Positions 53,719 to 63,239 of a stretch of DNA of 64,000 nucleotides are shown piece after piece. Each line of letters opens with the position of its first letter. Within the stretch, counting starts at the first letter, position 1. A program made the position numbers and the translations under genes. Under the pieces are notes generated by a model. That model was given only the letters and a program-made list of their open reading frames with translations. It made no database searches and had not been told where the DNA came from. This DNA is from an uncultured Clostridia bacterium (lineage in GTDB: Bacteria > Bacillota > Clostridia > Lachnospirales > Anaerotignaceae): the NCBI GenBank assembly GCA_944383885.1, contig CALWRF010000022.1, positions 1 through 64,000 of the forward strand. Direction: 5' to 3'.

Positions 53719-55248
53719 ATGGAGATAGCTCTTGGTTCTCAAATGAGGAAAATGGACCGGCGTTCTATAGAGGAATACGGAATACCGGGAATTGTTTTAA
53801 TGGAAAACGCTTCTGCGGCAGTTGCTGAAAAATGCGCCGAAAGACTTGAAAGAACAAACGGTAAAACAGCTGTTTTTGTATGCGGCGGCGGTAACAACGG
53901 CGGTGATGGTTTTGCATCTGCAAGGCTTTTAACCCTTAAAGGGTTTAACAGTATTATTTACTTTATGGGTAAAGAGGAAAAACTGAAAGGCGATGCGCTT
54001 ATTAACTACAACGCGGCAAAAAAAATGGGCATTTATATTGAAAAAGACATAAGCAAAGCAGACGGGCTGTTTAAGAACGCAGATGTTTTAGTAGACGCCA
54101 TATTTGGCACAGGTTTTTCAGGCGAGCCGAGAAGCGACGCAGCCGAGGTTATAAACAAGGTAAATAAGAGCGGAAAGTACGTAATAAGCGTTGATATAGC
54201 CTCCGGTGTTGATTCCGAAACAGGTCATGCCTCACAGGTTTGCGTAAATGCTGATGAAACAGTTTCGTTCTGTATGGCTAAAGTGGGAAATATGCTTTAC
54301 CCGGGAGCTGAAAAATGCGGTAAATTAACAGTTGCCAATATTTCTATACCTAATGCTGTAAGAAAAAGCATGGATATAAAAATCAACGCACTTGATTTTA
54401 ACGAAGCTAAAGAAATTCTTCCTAAAAGAAAAAGCCGGAGCAACAAAGGCACTTATGGCAAACTTTTTGTTATGGCAGGTTCAAAAGCTATGGGCGGAGC
54501 GGCTTACCTTTGCTCAAAATCGGCTTACAGAGCAGGCTGCGGGCTTGTTTATGCCTGCGTGCCGGAAGAATGCCTTGGTACAATCCAAAGCCTGCTTCCA
54601 GAAGCTGTGGCAAAACCTCTTGTAAGTGAAAACGGTGCTTTGTTTGCTAAAAGCTTTGAACAAATAGAAAACGAGATTTCCAACGCCAAAGCAATTGCCA
54701 TAGGTCCGGGATTAGGAAGGGGAAAAGGAGTTAATGAATTTGTTAAATCTATACTTTTAAATGCCCAGTGCAGTGTTGTAATTGACGCAGACGCGTTAAA
54801 CGCTATTTCAGACGAGCCTGATATTCTGCTTAAAATGAATAAAGTGCCTGTTATAACTCCGCACCCTGGAGAAATGAGCGCTCTTACAGGAAAAAGCATT
54901 AGAGAAATACTTGATGACACTATAAGTACAGCTGTTGACTTTGCTGAAAAGTATAATACAGTTGTTGTTCTTAAAGACGCAAGAACAATTACTGCCTCTC
55001 CAGATGGAAAAGTATATATTAATTTAACAGGAAACAACGCCATGAGCAAGGGCGGAAGCGGAGATGTATTAACCGGCATAACAGGCGCTATGCTCTGTCA
55101 AATGGAAAACGCGTTTAATGCTGCCGCTTTAAGTGTGTATATTCATGGTTTAGCAGGAGATTATGCTGCCGAAAATACAGGGCATTACGGAGTTTTATCT
55201 GGAGAAATAAGCGATATGATAAGTGAAGTGTTAAAAAATATGGAGTAA
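53719..55248 (+). CDS. Bifunctional NAD(P)HX epimerase/dehydratase
   Basis: The ATG at 53719 is behind GGGAGGTAAG. The 509-residue protein fuses the NnrE epimerase (residues ~1-215; VCGGGNNGGDGFASARLL, DAIFGTGFSG) and the NnrD dehydratase (~225-509; KGTYGKLFVMAGSKAMGGAA, ITPHPGEMSALTG, MSKGGSGDVLTGITGAM). It repairs hydrated NADH and NADPH. The fused form is the common bacterial YjeF architecture. It follows acpS by 13 bases. Confidence 0.94.
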   Translation: MEIALGSQMRKMDRRSIEEYGIPGIVLMENASAAVAEKCAERLERTNGKTAVFVCGGGNNGGDGFASARLLTLKGFNSIIYFMGKEEKLKGDALINYNAAKKMGIYIEKDISKADGLFKNADVLVDAIFGTGFSGEPRSDAAEVINKVNKSGKYVISVDIASGVDSETGHASQVCVNADETVSFCMAKVGNMLYPGAEKCGKLTVANISIPNAVRKSMDIKINALDFNEAKEILPKRKSRSNKGTYGKLFVMAGSKAMGGAAYLCSKSAYRAGCGLVYACVPEECLGTIQSLLPEAVAKPLVSENGALFAKSFEQIENEISNAKAIAIGPGLGRGKGVNEFVKSILLNAQCSVVIDADALNAISDEPDILLKMNKVPVITPHPGEMSALTGKSIREILDDTISTAVDFAEKYNTVVVLKDARTITASPDGKVYINLTGNNAMSKGGSGDVLTGITGAMLCQMENAFNAAALSVYIHGLAGDYAAENTGHYGVLSGEISDMISEVLKNME

Positions 55249-55256
55249 TACTAAAC

Positions 55257-55303
55257 GTGCCCTATTGCGTATAAATATATGGAACAAAGACGCATAGGAG
55301 CAC
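55257..55303 (+). promoter_or_regulatory. Hairpin that can cover the ribosome site of the next gene
   Basis: The 14-base arms GTGCCCTATTGCGT (55257) and ACGCATAGGAGCAC (55290) pair as three segments with two single-base bulges. The right arm includes AGGAG, the ribosome site for the ATG at 55311. It has no T tract and so does not look like a terminator. Confidence 0.5.
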
Positions 55304-55310
55304 CCTTATA

Positions 55311-55946
55311 ATGAAAAGAATAATACACTTTTTATCCATTATTCCGTTGGCTGCATTACTTTTGTGTTCATGCGCTCTGCCGCAAAAATCTGATGTGCCT
55401 ATGGAGAATATACAGGAAAGGCTTAATTCGTTCTCATCATACTATTGTACTGCTGATTTAACAAGATACAGTGAAAAAGGCGAATCTAAATACGGTATTA
55501 AGCAGTACTACAAAATGAGCGGAGAATACAGAATGGAAATGACATCACCTGATGAGGTTGCAGGTAATTTTACTGTTTACGACGGAAAAACAATATGCCA
55601 GTATAACCCGCGGGTTAAAGGAAAAATTGTAAAAGATGTACCTGAAAATCAAGCCAGAAACGAATTGTTTTTAGGCTGTTTTGTTAAAAACTATATGAAC
55701 AGTGAAGAAGTATCCATTGCTGTTTCAAGTATAGATGAAAGCCGCTGCACAGTGCTTGAGGCAGTTATACCGGGAGATAATAAATTTACGGCAACGGAAA
55801 AGCTTTGGATAGACAATGAAACTTTAAATCCTGTTAAATTGGTAATATATGATTCTGACGGAGGCGAAAAGTACGTTATTGAATATAATGAATTCCAATA
55901 CGACCCTCAGTTTGAGGACGATATTTTCAGTATAGGCATAAAATAA
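55311..55946 (+). CDS. LolA-like lipoprotein, YdcC/GerS type
   Basis: This 211-residue protein has a lipobox LCSC (Cys near residue 21) and a LolA-like domain over the rest: NSFSSYYCTADLTRYSEKGE, FTVYDGKTICQYNP, LWIDNETLNPVKLVIYDSDG, and a C-terminal FDDDIFSIG-type end. Position before alr matches ydcC of Bacillus and gerS of C. difficile. GerS is needed for spore germination through cortex modification, and gerS and alr2 form one transcript there. Whether this copy has that role is not shown by the sequence. Confidence 0.8.
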   Translation: MKRIIHFLSIIPLAALLLCSCALPQKSDVPMENIQERLNSFSSYYCTADLTRYSEKGESKYGIKQYYKMSGEYRMEMTSPDEVAGNFTVYDGKTICQYNPRVKGKIVKDVPENQARNELFLGCFVKNYMNSEEVSIAVSSIDESRCTVLEAVIPGDNKFTATEKLWIDNETLNPVKLVIYDSDGGEKYVIEYNEFQYDPQFEDDIFSIGIK

Positions 55947-55977
55947 GTTCAGTTTGTTTTGAAGGGAGATTATTAAA

Positions 55978-57135
55978 TTGGGTTACAAAAGATTAGTTGC
56001 AGAAATTGACCTTGACGCTGTTGATTTTAATATTAAAAGCATTATAAACAGGGTAGGCGGCAGAGCCAAAATAATAGGCACTGTTAAAGCCGACGCTTAC
56101 GGTCATGGTGCTGTTGAAGTTGCGCAGGTCCTTGCTGAAAACGGTGTTGATATGTTTTCAGTTGCTATGATAGACGAGGGAATTAATTTAAGAAATAACG
56201 GTATTAAAGCGCCTATACTCATACTCGGCTTAACGCCTCCGGAATACGTTAAAGAAGCTGTTGAATATGGTTTTATACAGACTGTATCTGATTATAATAC
56301 GGCTGAGGCAATATCAAAATCAGCCAGAGAGCTTAATAAAAAAGCTGTTATACATATTAAAATTGATACAGGAATGGGAAGAATAGGCTTTAAACCTAAA
56401 AAAGAGGATTTTGATGATATAGAAAAAATTTCTAAACTTGAAAATATAGAAATAGGCGGTATATTTACACATTTCTGCACAAGCGATGAAAAAGACAAGA
56501 CATTTACATATATCCAAAAAGAAAAATTTGTTTATGCTGTTAATGAGCTTGAAAAACGTGGAATCAGTATTCCTCTTAAACACGCTTCGGCAAGCGCCGG
56601 TATTATGGATTTTGACGATTTGTTCTTTAACGCTGTAAGACCGGGAATTATACTTTACGGATATTATCCGTCTGATTATGTTATGAAAGACAGACTTCCT
56701 ATTAAGCCGGTTATGAGCCTTAAAAGCTATATAATGTTTATTAAAGAAATTGAAAACGGCGATACATTAGGTTATGGCAGAACATATAAGGCTGAAACAA
56801 AAAGAACTATAGCCACAATACCGGCAGGTTATGCCGATGGTTACAACAGACTTCTTTCAAACAAAGGATATGTGCTTGTTAACGGCAAAAGGGCGCCTTT
56901 AAGAGGAAGGATATGCATGGATCAGTGCATGGCTGATATTACAGGAATTGAAGCTAAACAGTGGGATGAAGTTGTGCTTATGGGAAAACAGGAACGTGAA
57001 GAGATAACAGCAGATGAAATAGCCAAGGAAATAGGAACAATAAGCTATGAAGTCCTTTGTATGGTTTCAAAACGCGTGCCAAGAGTTTATATCAAAAACG
57101 GCAAAGTACAGAAAGAAATTAATTTTTTAGTATAA
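55978..57135 (+). CDS. alr: Alanine racemase
   Basis: This 385-residue enzyme starts at TTG behind GAAGGGAGA. The PLP Lys is in GTVKADAYGHGA near residue 40, and the second catalytic Tyr is in LGYGRTYKAE. HFCTSDEK, HASASAGIMD, FNAVRPGIILYGYYP and MDQCMADIT are all standard. It makes D-alanine for peptidoglycan. The order acpS, nnrE-nnrD, lipoprotein, alr, mazF resembles Bacillus. Confidence 0.95.
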   Translation: MGYKRLVAEIDLDAVDFNIKSIINRVGGRAKIIGTVKADAYGHGAVEVAQVLAENGVDMFSVAMIDEGINLRNNGIKAPILILGLTPPEYVKEAVEYGFIQTVSDYNTAEAISKSARELNKKAVIHIKIDTGMGRIGFKPKKEDFDDIEKISKLENIEIGGIFTHFCTSDEKDKTFTYIQKEKFVYAVNELEKRGISIPLKHASASAGIMDFDDLFFNAVRPGIILYGYYPSDYVMKDRLPIKPVMSLKSYIMFIKEIENGDTLGYGRTYKAETKRTIATIPAGYADGYNRLLSNKGYVLVNGKRAPLRGRICMDQCMADITGIEAKQWDEVVLMGKQEREEITADEIAKEIGTISYEVLCMVSKRVPRVYIKNGKVQKEINFLV

Positions 57136-57146
57136 TAATTGAATAT

Positions 57147-57263
57147 ACTTCGGGTTAAGAGGAAATAATTAAACCATACCCGAAGTGTGCTTTAGAAAAG
57201 CGTACATATAAAAATAGTTTGATTATATCACACTTTCGGGCTTACTATGCGTCTTTAAAGACG
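57147..57263 (+). promoter_or_regulatory. Structured leader before mazF with alternative hairpins
   Basis: Arm 1 (ACTTCGGGT, 57147-57155) can pair with arm 2 (ACCCGAAGT, 57178-57186). Arm 3 (CACACTTTCGGGC, 57229-57241) can pair with the same arm 2 extended to 57189. The two pairings exclude each other. A further CGTCT/AGACG hairpin at 57250-57263 reaches the ribosome site. No small protein is encoded here. Confidence 0.5.
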
Positions 57264-57279
57264 GCGGAGTGTGGTTATT

Positions 57280-57621
57280 GTGATTGTAAAACGAGGAGAT
57301 ATATTTTACGCGGATTTAAGCCCTGTTGTGGGTTCCGAACAGGGCGGCATACGGCCGGTTTTGATAATTCAAAACGATATAGGCAATAAATACAGCCCAA
57401 CTGTTATATGCGCTGCCATAACATCGCAGATTAATAAGGCAAAACTGCCTACGCATATTGAGCTTGACTGTAAGAAATACTCGCTTTTGAAAAATTCGGT
57501 TGTGCTGCTGGAACAAATCCGGACAATTGACAAAAAAAGACTCAGGGAAAAAGTATCCCATTTAGACAGCGAAATTATGCATGAGGTAAACAAAGCCCTG
57601 CTTGTAAGCCTTGGAATATGA
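57280..57621 (+). CDS. mazF: MazF/NdoA-family endoribonuclease
   Basis: The GTG at 57280 is preferred because the start [13 protein letters not shown] matches NdoA of Bacillus and GGCGGAG lies about 10 bases ahead; another GTG at 57271 is too close. The 113-residue toxin has [20 protein letters not shown] with the catalytic Arg, [15 protein letters not shown], and [14 protein letters not shown]. It cuts single-stranded RNA at specific short sequences. No antitoxin gene precedes it, although the usual position is between alr and this gene. Confidence 0.93.
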   Translation: MIVKRGDIFYADLSPVVGSEQGGIRPVLIIQNDIGNKYSPTVICAAITSQINKAKLPTHIELDCKKYSLLKNSVVLLEQIRTIDKKRLREKVSHLDSEIMHEVNKALLVSLGI

Positions 57622-57693
57622 ATTCTGTACTTAAAAGCCTTTATAAATTAAATAAGGCAGCTGATAATTTTACTTATATAAAACATAAAATTT

Positions 57694-57738
57694 AAAACGG
57701 CGCCAAACCGCTTGAATACAGCAGTTTAGCGCCGTTTT
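57694..57738. terminator. Bidirectional terminator between mazF and the LtaS-like gene
   Basis: AAAACGGCGCCAAAC pairs with GTTTAGCGCCGTTTT with one C-A mismatch near the top. Confidence 0.85.
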
Positions 57739-57752
57739 GCATAAGTTATTAA

Positions 57753-59627
57753 TTAGGAGTCAAAAACTTTATAATATGACCATTGAATAAGCAGATTAAT
57801 ATCAGCTTTCAAACTGTCATCTATTTCATTTGAATATTGTCCGTCCGCAAACATTACACTGTCGTCGCGTATAACCGGAAGTTTACGTCGCAGCTCGTCT
57901 TCATAATCGTAAAAAGGCGAAATATTATCTATGCCTGCAAGCTCCAATGTAAGCGTACCCAAATAATTGGCGCTTATTTTATTGTTTTCAGGCAGCTGAG
58001 AGTTTCTAATTTTTTCTTTAAAACCTGTAAGCTCTGCTGCGGCGTCGTTTTCCCATATTAAAAATGGCGTGCTGTAAACATTAAGCTGCTGTTCAATACT
58101 TCCGTTAGGGCTTATATTGTAGTCCAAAATGTCGAAAAATTCCATGCCGTTTGAAAATCCCGGCAGGTGGTCGCCAAAGAAAACAAGTATAACAGGCTCG
58201 TCAATACCGGATAAATAATCAGCAAGCCTGCCTATTTCATAATCATTATCTTTAATGCCCATAAAATAGCTGTTAAGCAGAGTTTTCTGGGACTGGGTCA
58301 GTTCTATGTCACAGTCGAACATATTGTTTACCTCATTGTATTTTTCGTCATAAGGACCGTGGTTTTCTATTGTTACACAAAATTCAAATAACGGATTTTC
58401 ACTTGTTTTAATATGCGAATTAAAGTTTTCGATAATTGAATCTATGGCGTATTTGTCGGCAATATATCCGCCTTTATATTTTTCCTCGCCCTGAAAACTT
58501 GAAAGATGAATAAAGTTTTCAAAACCCATATAAGGATAAACATTGGAACGGTTGTAAAACCAAGAAAATCCCGGATGGATTGCAAGAGTGCTGTACCCTG
58601 TTTGAAGCAGGCGGTTAGGTATGGCGTCTATTGACGAACGGATATAGCTGTATGCTATTCCGTCATTTACAAGAAAATGTGTAGGATAGCCTGTAAGCAC
58701 GTCAAATTCGGTATTGCTTGTTCCTCCGCCGAAGTTAGGCACTATGATGTGCCCTGATATGGCGTTTTCTGAATCTGCAAGGCGTTTAAAGTTTTCCAGC
58801 GGGTCGCTGTAATTGGTAAAATCAAAATGACTGTTTTCGCTTAAATCCGAAAAAGCCTCGCCCATAACCATTATTATATGCGGCAGTTCATTACTGTTGT
58901 ATTCTTCAGGCTCATAATCTTCCTCAGCGGCTATAAAATATGAATTATTATATCCTTCAGGTTTTTCTATGCGCATTGAATTAAGCTTATAAATAAAACT
59001 GTATACAAAACCTTTTGAGGCATACTGGTTTACATCAAAATATATGTTGCCTTCTACAGGAAAAGAGTCGTAAAGCGAGTCGCTGGAATAAACGGTAAAA
59101 TTAAGTATTCCGCTTAAAACCACAGTTGTCAGCGCAAGGATTATTCTTACAGATGAACGGATTTTTTTTGTTCTGAAAAATAAAAAAGTAATAATAAGCA
59201 CTAAAATAAAAACCGCTATTATTAACGCGTATGTGAATAACTGGCTTGGCGGAAAATTTTTTACAATTCCGAAAGCCTCTGAAAAAAGCGATAAATCGCC
59301 CGGTATAAAAGGGTCCTGCCTTAAAACTATTTTTTCCCTGTTTACAACAGAACCTATTATAAATACAGCTCCTGAAAGCGATATTGAAAATAAGGCGTTA
59401 TTGGTTATAAAAAATACTAAAGCTATAAGTACTGCAACAGGCACAACATTAAGCACTAAAACAGAGCCTATTTTTGTAATCAGCGAGATGCTTGTTTTAA
59501 AAGAATTTGGGTCTGCCATAATAACAACTATATTTATTAATATACAAGCGATAATTAAAAAAATTATTGATAGACCTATTGGAATTTCTATTCTTTTAGA
59601 TTTAATAAAGTCCCGGATGTTTTTCAT
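57753..59627 (-). CDS. LtaS-like phosphoglycerol transferase
   Basis: This 624-residue membrane enzyme has about five N-terminal hydrophobic segments (residues ~15-195) and a large outer sulfatase-type domain. Metal and nucleophile motifs are MVMGEAFSDLS, NFGGGTSNTEFDVLTGY (Thr nucleophile), and LVFFGDHLPGF. Enzymes of this family build lipoteichoic acid or modify glycans with phosphoglycerol. It faces mazF. Substrate cannot be told from the sequence. Confidence 0.9.
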   Translation of the reverse strand: MKNIRDFIKSKRIEIPIGLSIIFLIIACILINIVVIMADPNSFKTSISLITKIGSVLVLNVVPVAVLIALVFFITNNALFSISLSGAVFIIGSVVNREKIVLRQDPFIPGDLSLFSEAFGIVKNFPPSQLFTYALIIAVFILVLIITFLFFRTKKIRSSVRIILALTTVVLSGILNFTVYSSDSLYDSFPVEGNIYFDVNQYASKGFVYSFIYKLNSMRIEKPEGYNNSYFIAAEEDYEPEEYNSNELPHIIMVMGEAFSDLSENSHFDFTNYSDPLENFKRLADSENAISGHIIVPNFGGGTSNTEFDVLTGYPTHFLVNDGIAYSYIRSSIDAIPNRLLQTGYSTLAIHPGFSWFYNRSNVYPYMGFENFIHLSSFQGEEKYKGGYIADKYAIDSIIENFNSHIKTSENPLFEFCVTIENHGPYDEKYNEVNNMFDCDIELTQSQKTLLNSYFMGIKDNDYEIGRLADYLSGIDEPVILVFFGDHLPGFSNGMEFFDILDYNISPNGSIEQQLNVYSTPFLIWENDAAAELTGFKEKIRNSQLPENNKISANYLGTLTLELAGIDNISPFYDYEDELRRKLPVIRDDSVMFADGQYSNEIDDSLKADINLLIQWSYYKVFDS

Positions 59628-59835
59628 TTATACCACCTAAACGATTACTGATTAATAACTTTTTTAAAGCAAAATTTTTTAAATCCTTAACATATTATTA
59701 CAAATTTATGAATTAGTAAAGAATAATGTTAAAAAACAGTTGATTTTTAAATTTTTATTTAACATTTAAAGTTTGCGCGGTAAAGTTAACATTATGAATT
59801 TTTTGTAAAAAAATGTCCTGTAAATAAAAGGATAG

Positions 59836-59864
59836 TTGTGTTAAGTAACAAATTTTGATATAAT
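59836..59864 (+). promoter_or_regulatory. SigA-type promoter for the LCP gene
   Basis: TTGTGT and TATAAT are 17 bases apart, with an extended TG upstream of the -10. Confidence 0.65.
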
Positions 59865-59922
59865 AACACGGATATATTGTTTTTTTAGCGGATATTATAC
59901 TTTTATAGAACGGAGTTATAAA

Positions 59923-61263
59923 ATGGGAAAACGTAAAAAGAAAACGCGCAGGAAAAGTTTTGTAGGACAATTTTTCAAAATCGTTTTTTCTATGGTTTTA
60001 ATATTTGTTGTTTTTGCTGGCGCAAGCATATTTGCTTATACCAGGATTGCAAGGAACAATAATGAAAATTCTGGAAATCAGGAAAGTGTAGGCGGCAGCG
60101 AAATTTCTCTATTAGATTCGCTTACAGGCAAGAACATTACATTAAATGTTGCTGTAATGGGCGTTGACGTGGAAGGAACAAGGACAGACGTGCTTTTTGT
60201 TGTCCATTTCGACAGTAAAAGCGGAAAGCTTTCGCTTATGTCGGTTCCAAGGGACTCCCGCGTTAAAATAACAAATGAGCTTAATGATTATCTTTCGGAA
60301 AATGGGAAGTATATACCAAGCGGCGGAATCTGCAAGATAAACGAAGTTCATGCTTACGCCGGCAAAGAAAAAGGGGATTATTTTACTGTTCTTCAGCTTG
60401 AGGAGCTTTTGGGAATACACATAGACAATTACGTTAAAGTTACAACAGAGGGATTTAGGAACATTGTAGATGCTATAGGCGGTGTTGATGTTGAAGTTCC
60501 GCAGGCTATGCATTATGAAGACCCTGTTCAGGATTTATACATCCATCTTGATGAAGGATTGCAGCACCTTGACGGCGATAAGGCGGAGCAGCTTGTAAGG
60601 TTTAGGAAATATCCTGAAGGCGATGTGGCAAGGGTAAGGGTACAGCAGCTTTTCTTAAAGGAATTTGCAAAAAAAATGCTCAGCACTGAGTCAATACTTA
60701 CTAACCTTCCAACACTTATTAATACTTTATATAAAGATGTGACAACTGATTTTACACTTACTGACTGTCTTAAATACGCTAACTATATATCTGATGTAAA
60801 TATGGATAATGTTACAATGGAAACTGCGCCGGGAGTTGGACAGTATATAGGCAATGTGTCATACTATGTTATTGATGAAGATGAGCTGAGCGCAAGCGTA
60901 AGGCATGTGTTCTACAGCGATGACATACCTGATGAAAACGGGCATATTTCATCTAAAGGCAAAAACATAGAAGTATCAAACGGCAGCAATATTAACGGTT
61001 ACGCGGCTGAAAATCAGGAAATGCTTGAAAAAAACGGCTATACTGTCTCAAGTATTTCCACATACAGCGATGAACAGCAGCCTAATACAAGAATTGTTGT
61101 TTATAAAGAAGGTCTTGGCTACGACCTTAAAGAAGAATTTTATAATGACGCTGAAATTATAGTTGACCCAGAAATGCTCTCGGGAGATACGGATATACTT
61201 ATTATACTTGGCACAGGGGAAACGTCAGAAGAAGAACAGACAGGCGTTCCATCAGAAGAATAA
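59923..61263 (+). CDS. LytR-CpsA-Psr family wall-polymer transferase
   Basis: This 446-residue protein has a basic N terminus, one membrane segment (~17-37), an LCP domain (~65-285: VAVMGVDVEGTRTDVLFVV, SVPRDSRVKI, INEVHAYAGKEKG, VDAIGGVDVEVP, RFRKYPEGDVARV) and a LytR_C domain (~340-440). LCP enzymes attach teichoic acids or other polymers to peptidoglycan. The ribosome site CGGAG precedes the ATG, and its promoter is predicted. A terminator follows. Confidence 0.93.
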   Translation: MGKRKKKTRRKSFVGQFFKIVFSMVLIFVVFAGASIFAYTRIARNNNENSGNQESVGGSEISLLDSLTGKNITLNVAVMGVDVEGTRTDVLFVVHFDSKSGKLSLMSVPRDSRVKITNELNDYLSENGKYIPSGGICKINEVHAYAGKEKGDYFTVLQLEELLGIHIDNYVKVTTEGFRNIVDAIGGVDVEVPQAMHYEDPVQDLYIHLDEGLQHLDGDKAEQLVRFRKYPEGDVARVRVQQLFLKEFAKKMLSTESILTNLPTLINTLYKDVTTDFTLTDCLKYANYISDVNMDNVTMETAPGVGQYIGNVSYYVIDEDELSASVRHVFYSDDIPDENGHISSKGKNIEVSNGSNINGYAAENQEMLEKNGYTVSSISTYSDEQQPNTRIVVYKEGLGYDLKEEFYNDAEIIVDPEMLSGDTDILIILGTGETSEEEQTGVPSEE

Positions 61264-61278
61264 CTGAAATAGTTTTAA

Positions 61279-61316
61279 GTACCGGCAGGAAAAATACTGC
61301 CGGTACATGCTTTTTG
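61279..61316 (+). terminator. Terminator after the LCP gene
   Basis: GTACCGGCAG pairs with CTGCCGGTAC around an 8-base loop, with a T run nearby. Confidence 0.85.
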
Positions 61317-61389
61317 TTGGAAAGAGGCAGTGTTTGGCAATATAAGTTTTTAATTTTATATTAAGATTTGTTACGAATTATGAGCTGTG

Positions 61390-61418
61390 TTGAAATAATT
61401 TTTCAGTGATAGTATAAT
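61390..61418 (+). promoter_or_regulatory. SigA-type promoter for the 61472 gene
   Basis: TTGAAA and TATAAT are 17 bases apart, about 50 bases before the ATG. Confidence 0.6.
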
Positions 61419-61471
61419 ATTAATATTAATTATATTTTTGTTTGACTTAATAGAACATAGGAGATTTTGTA

Positions 61472-61879
61472 ATGGACGAAACTTTAATTGTTATTATGCT
61501 TAAAGACAGTGAAACGGGATTTCTTGATAAGGAACTGGTCAGCTTTAAAGTAGAAGAAAATGAAAACCTTATTTATAACACTTATGCATCTGAAGAAGGC
61601 GGAAAGTGCTTCATACATTTAAAGCTTACCTGCGACAGAGATGTGGAAGACTGGGAGTTTGACGCCGTATACGATTATTATGACCCGGAGCCTGTTTTAA
61701 CTGAAGCAGAGAGCATAACCGAAGAAGATGACTGTTACAATCCTACATGGGATGTTAAATTTGAGTTTACAGAAAACACTGATGAACTGGAAGAAAAAAT
61801 AAAACGTATACTCAATATACATAAAAAAGAACTTGAGTCGGTATATGAGGCTATTATAGACAAAAGGGATGAGTATTAA
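61472..61879 (+). CDS. Acidic protein of unknown function
   Basis: This 135-residue acidic protein (many Glu and Asp) has no signal peptide or membrane segment. Short motifs such as LKDSETGFLDKEL, FIHLKLTCDRDVEDWEFDAV and WDVKFEFTENTDEL suggest a small beta domain followed by a C-terminal helix. It may correspond to a conserved clostridial family, but I cannot name it with confidence. It abuts the lipoprotein gene, which starts right after its stop, so the pair is co-transcribed. TAGGAGA precedes the ATG. Confidence 0.7.
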   Translation: MDETLIVIMLKDSETGFLDKELVSFKVEENENLIYNTYASEEGGKCFIHLKLTCDRDVEDWEFDAVYDYYDPEPVLTEAESITEEDDCYNPTWDVKFEFTENTDELEEKIKRILNIHKKELESVYEAIIDKRDEY

Positions 61880-63229
61880 TTGAGAAAATCAATACTTAAA
61901 AATTACAAAATTATAGCATTGGCTTTTTCAGCTTTAATATTTTTAGCGTCATGCGCTGTTAATAATTCCCATTCAAGTGAAGAACAGCCGCTTTCTTCAA
62001 GTGAGAGCGAAAAAACGGATAACGGCAGCGATAAAGACGAAATAATTAAAGATAACAATTTATCTGATGATAAAATTGAGGATAATGAAGAACCGTTGCC
62101 TGAAACAAACAGCCAAAGCAATACTCAGCATGATAAAAATGAAACAAATACTGACAACAGCGATAAAAATAATGATTATGATAAAATACAAACTAATGAA
62201 GTGCCTCAAAAGCACACTTCAGCCGGCAGTGATTCCGTAAACATAATAAATAACAGAGACCCTAAGCTAAAAACTCAGTGGGAAATTGCGGACAGTGTAG
62301 TTGAAGCCGGGCAGACCTTTTATAATGATTATTTTTCTAAAAGCAAAGTAATAACCAAAAACGGATATATGTACAATTTGTCGCGAAACAGGCAGGTTGA
62401 TACTTATTATCTTGTTGAAGAAGGGTATCTGAATAATAAATATATCAACAGCGGATGCAGTATCCTTCTGCTTTCCAGCAGTGATGTAAAAAATTTGAAT
62501 GGAATTGCGTTAAGCGGTTCGGATTCTGGATTAACGGTTTTTTCCGCACTGAAAGTGCCTGATGAAGATAAATATATAATTTCTTCAAGTTATGGCGGAG
62601 GCGAAATATCTTCTGCGGACTACAACAGTATTTTAGCAAAATATAATCAAAATCATGGCGGTATATCAAGGCTTTATCCTGATTCATACGAGTATAACAG
62701 GATTGTGAGCTTTATTAATATGCATGAAGGCAAATATGAGCAGTATTTTGTAAGGAATATACGTCTTGACGGAAAATACGCAGTAGCGACTCTTTCGCCT
62801 GTTAGTGACAGCGGTATTATAAGGCAGTATATACTTAAGCTTTCCAACGGAATTTGGGAAGTTGTATGTACTGGTTTGGAAAAAGAGCCAAGACTTGAGG
62901 TTGCCGTTAATAAACAGCTGCCCGACTTTAATCTTTCGCTTTTGCCGCAGTGGTCAATTTATGATTTTAAAAACAGCATTAACATATATAAAAACGATGT
63001 ATTGATACTTATGTCCCAAAGAGGCATTATAACAGGTTCGGGGGATATTGAGTATATTTGCGGTGCATCAAATTATTATTATATAGTGCTTAAAAACCAA
63101 GTTAAATATTTAGCAAGGTATAATTCAACAACTTGGGAATATATTCAGGTTGCAAGCAATTATGATGCTGAAGATAAATTAAGCGGTTACGGCAATAATA
63201 TGCCTTTGTTTATAATTTGGGATAAGTAA
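61880..63229 (+). CDS. Lipoprotein with Asn/Asp/Glu-rich linker
   Basis: This 449-residue protein starts at TTG directly after the previous stop, behind AAAGGGA. Lipobox LASC places the lipidated Cys near residue 26. Residues ~30-125 are a low-complexity charged linker (Ser, Glu, Asp, Asn), and the rest is a folded domain with no family I recognise. It could reach through the cell wall. TTG as start is fixed by the lack of an earlier start and by the signal peptide. Confidence 0.72.
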   Translation: MRKSILKNYKIIALAFSALIFLASCAVNNSHSSEEQPLSSSESEKTDNGSDKDEIIKDNNLSDDKIEDNEEPLPETNSQSNTQHDKNETNTDNSDKNNDYDKIQTNEVPQKHTSAGSDSVNIINNRDPKLKTQWEIADSVVEAGQTFYNDYFSKSKVITKNGYMYNLSRNRQVDTYYLVEEGYLNNKYINSGCSILLLSSSDVKNLNGIALSGSDSGLTVFSALKVPDEDKYIISSSYGGGEISSADYNSILAKYNQNHGGISRLYPDSYEYNRIVSFINMHEGKYEQYFVRNIRLDGKYAVATLSPVSDSGIIRQYILKLSNGIWEVVCTGLEKEPRLEVAVNKQLPDFNLSLLPQWSIYDFKNSINIYKNDVLILMSQRGIITGSGDIEYICGASNYYYIVLKNQVKYLARYNSTTWEYIQVASNYDAEDKLSGYGNNMPLFIIWDK

Positions 63230-63239
63230 GGAGAAGGAA

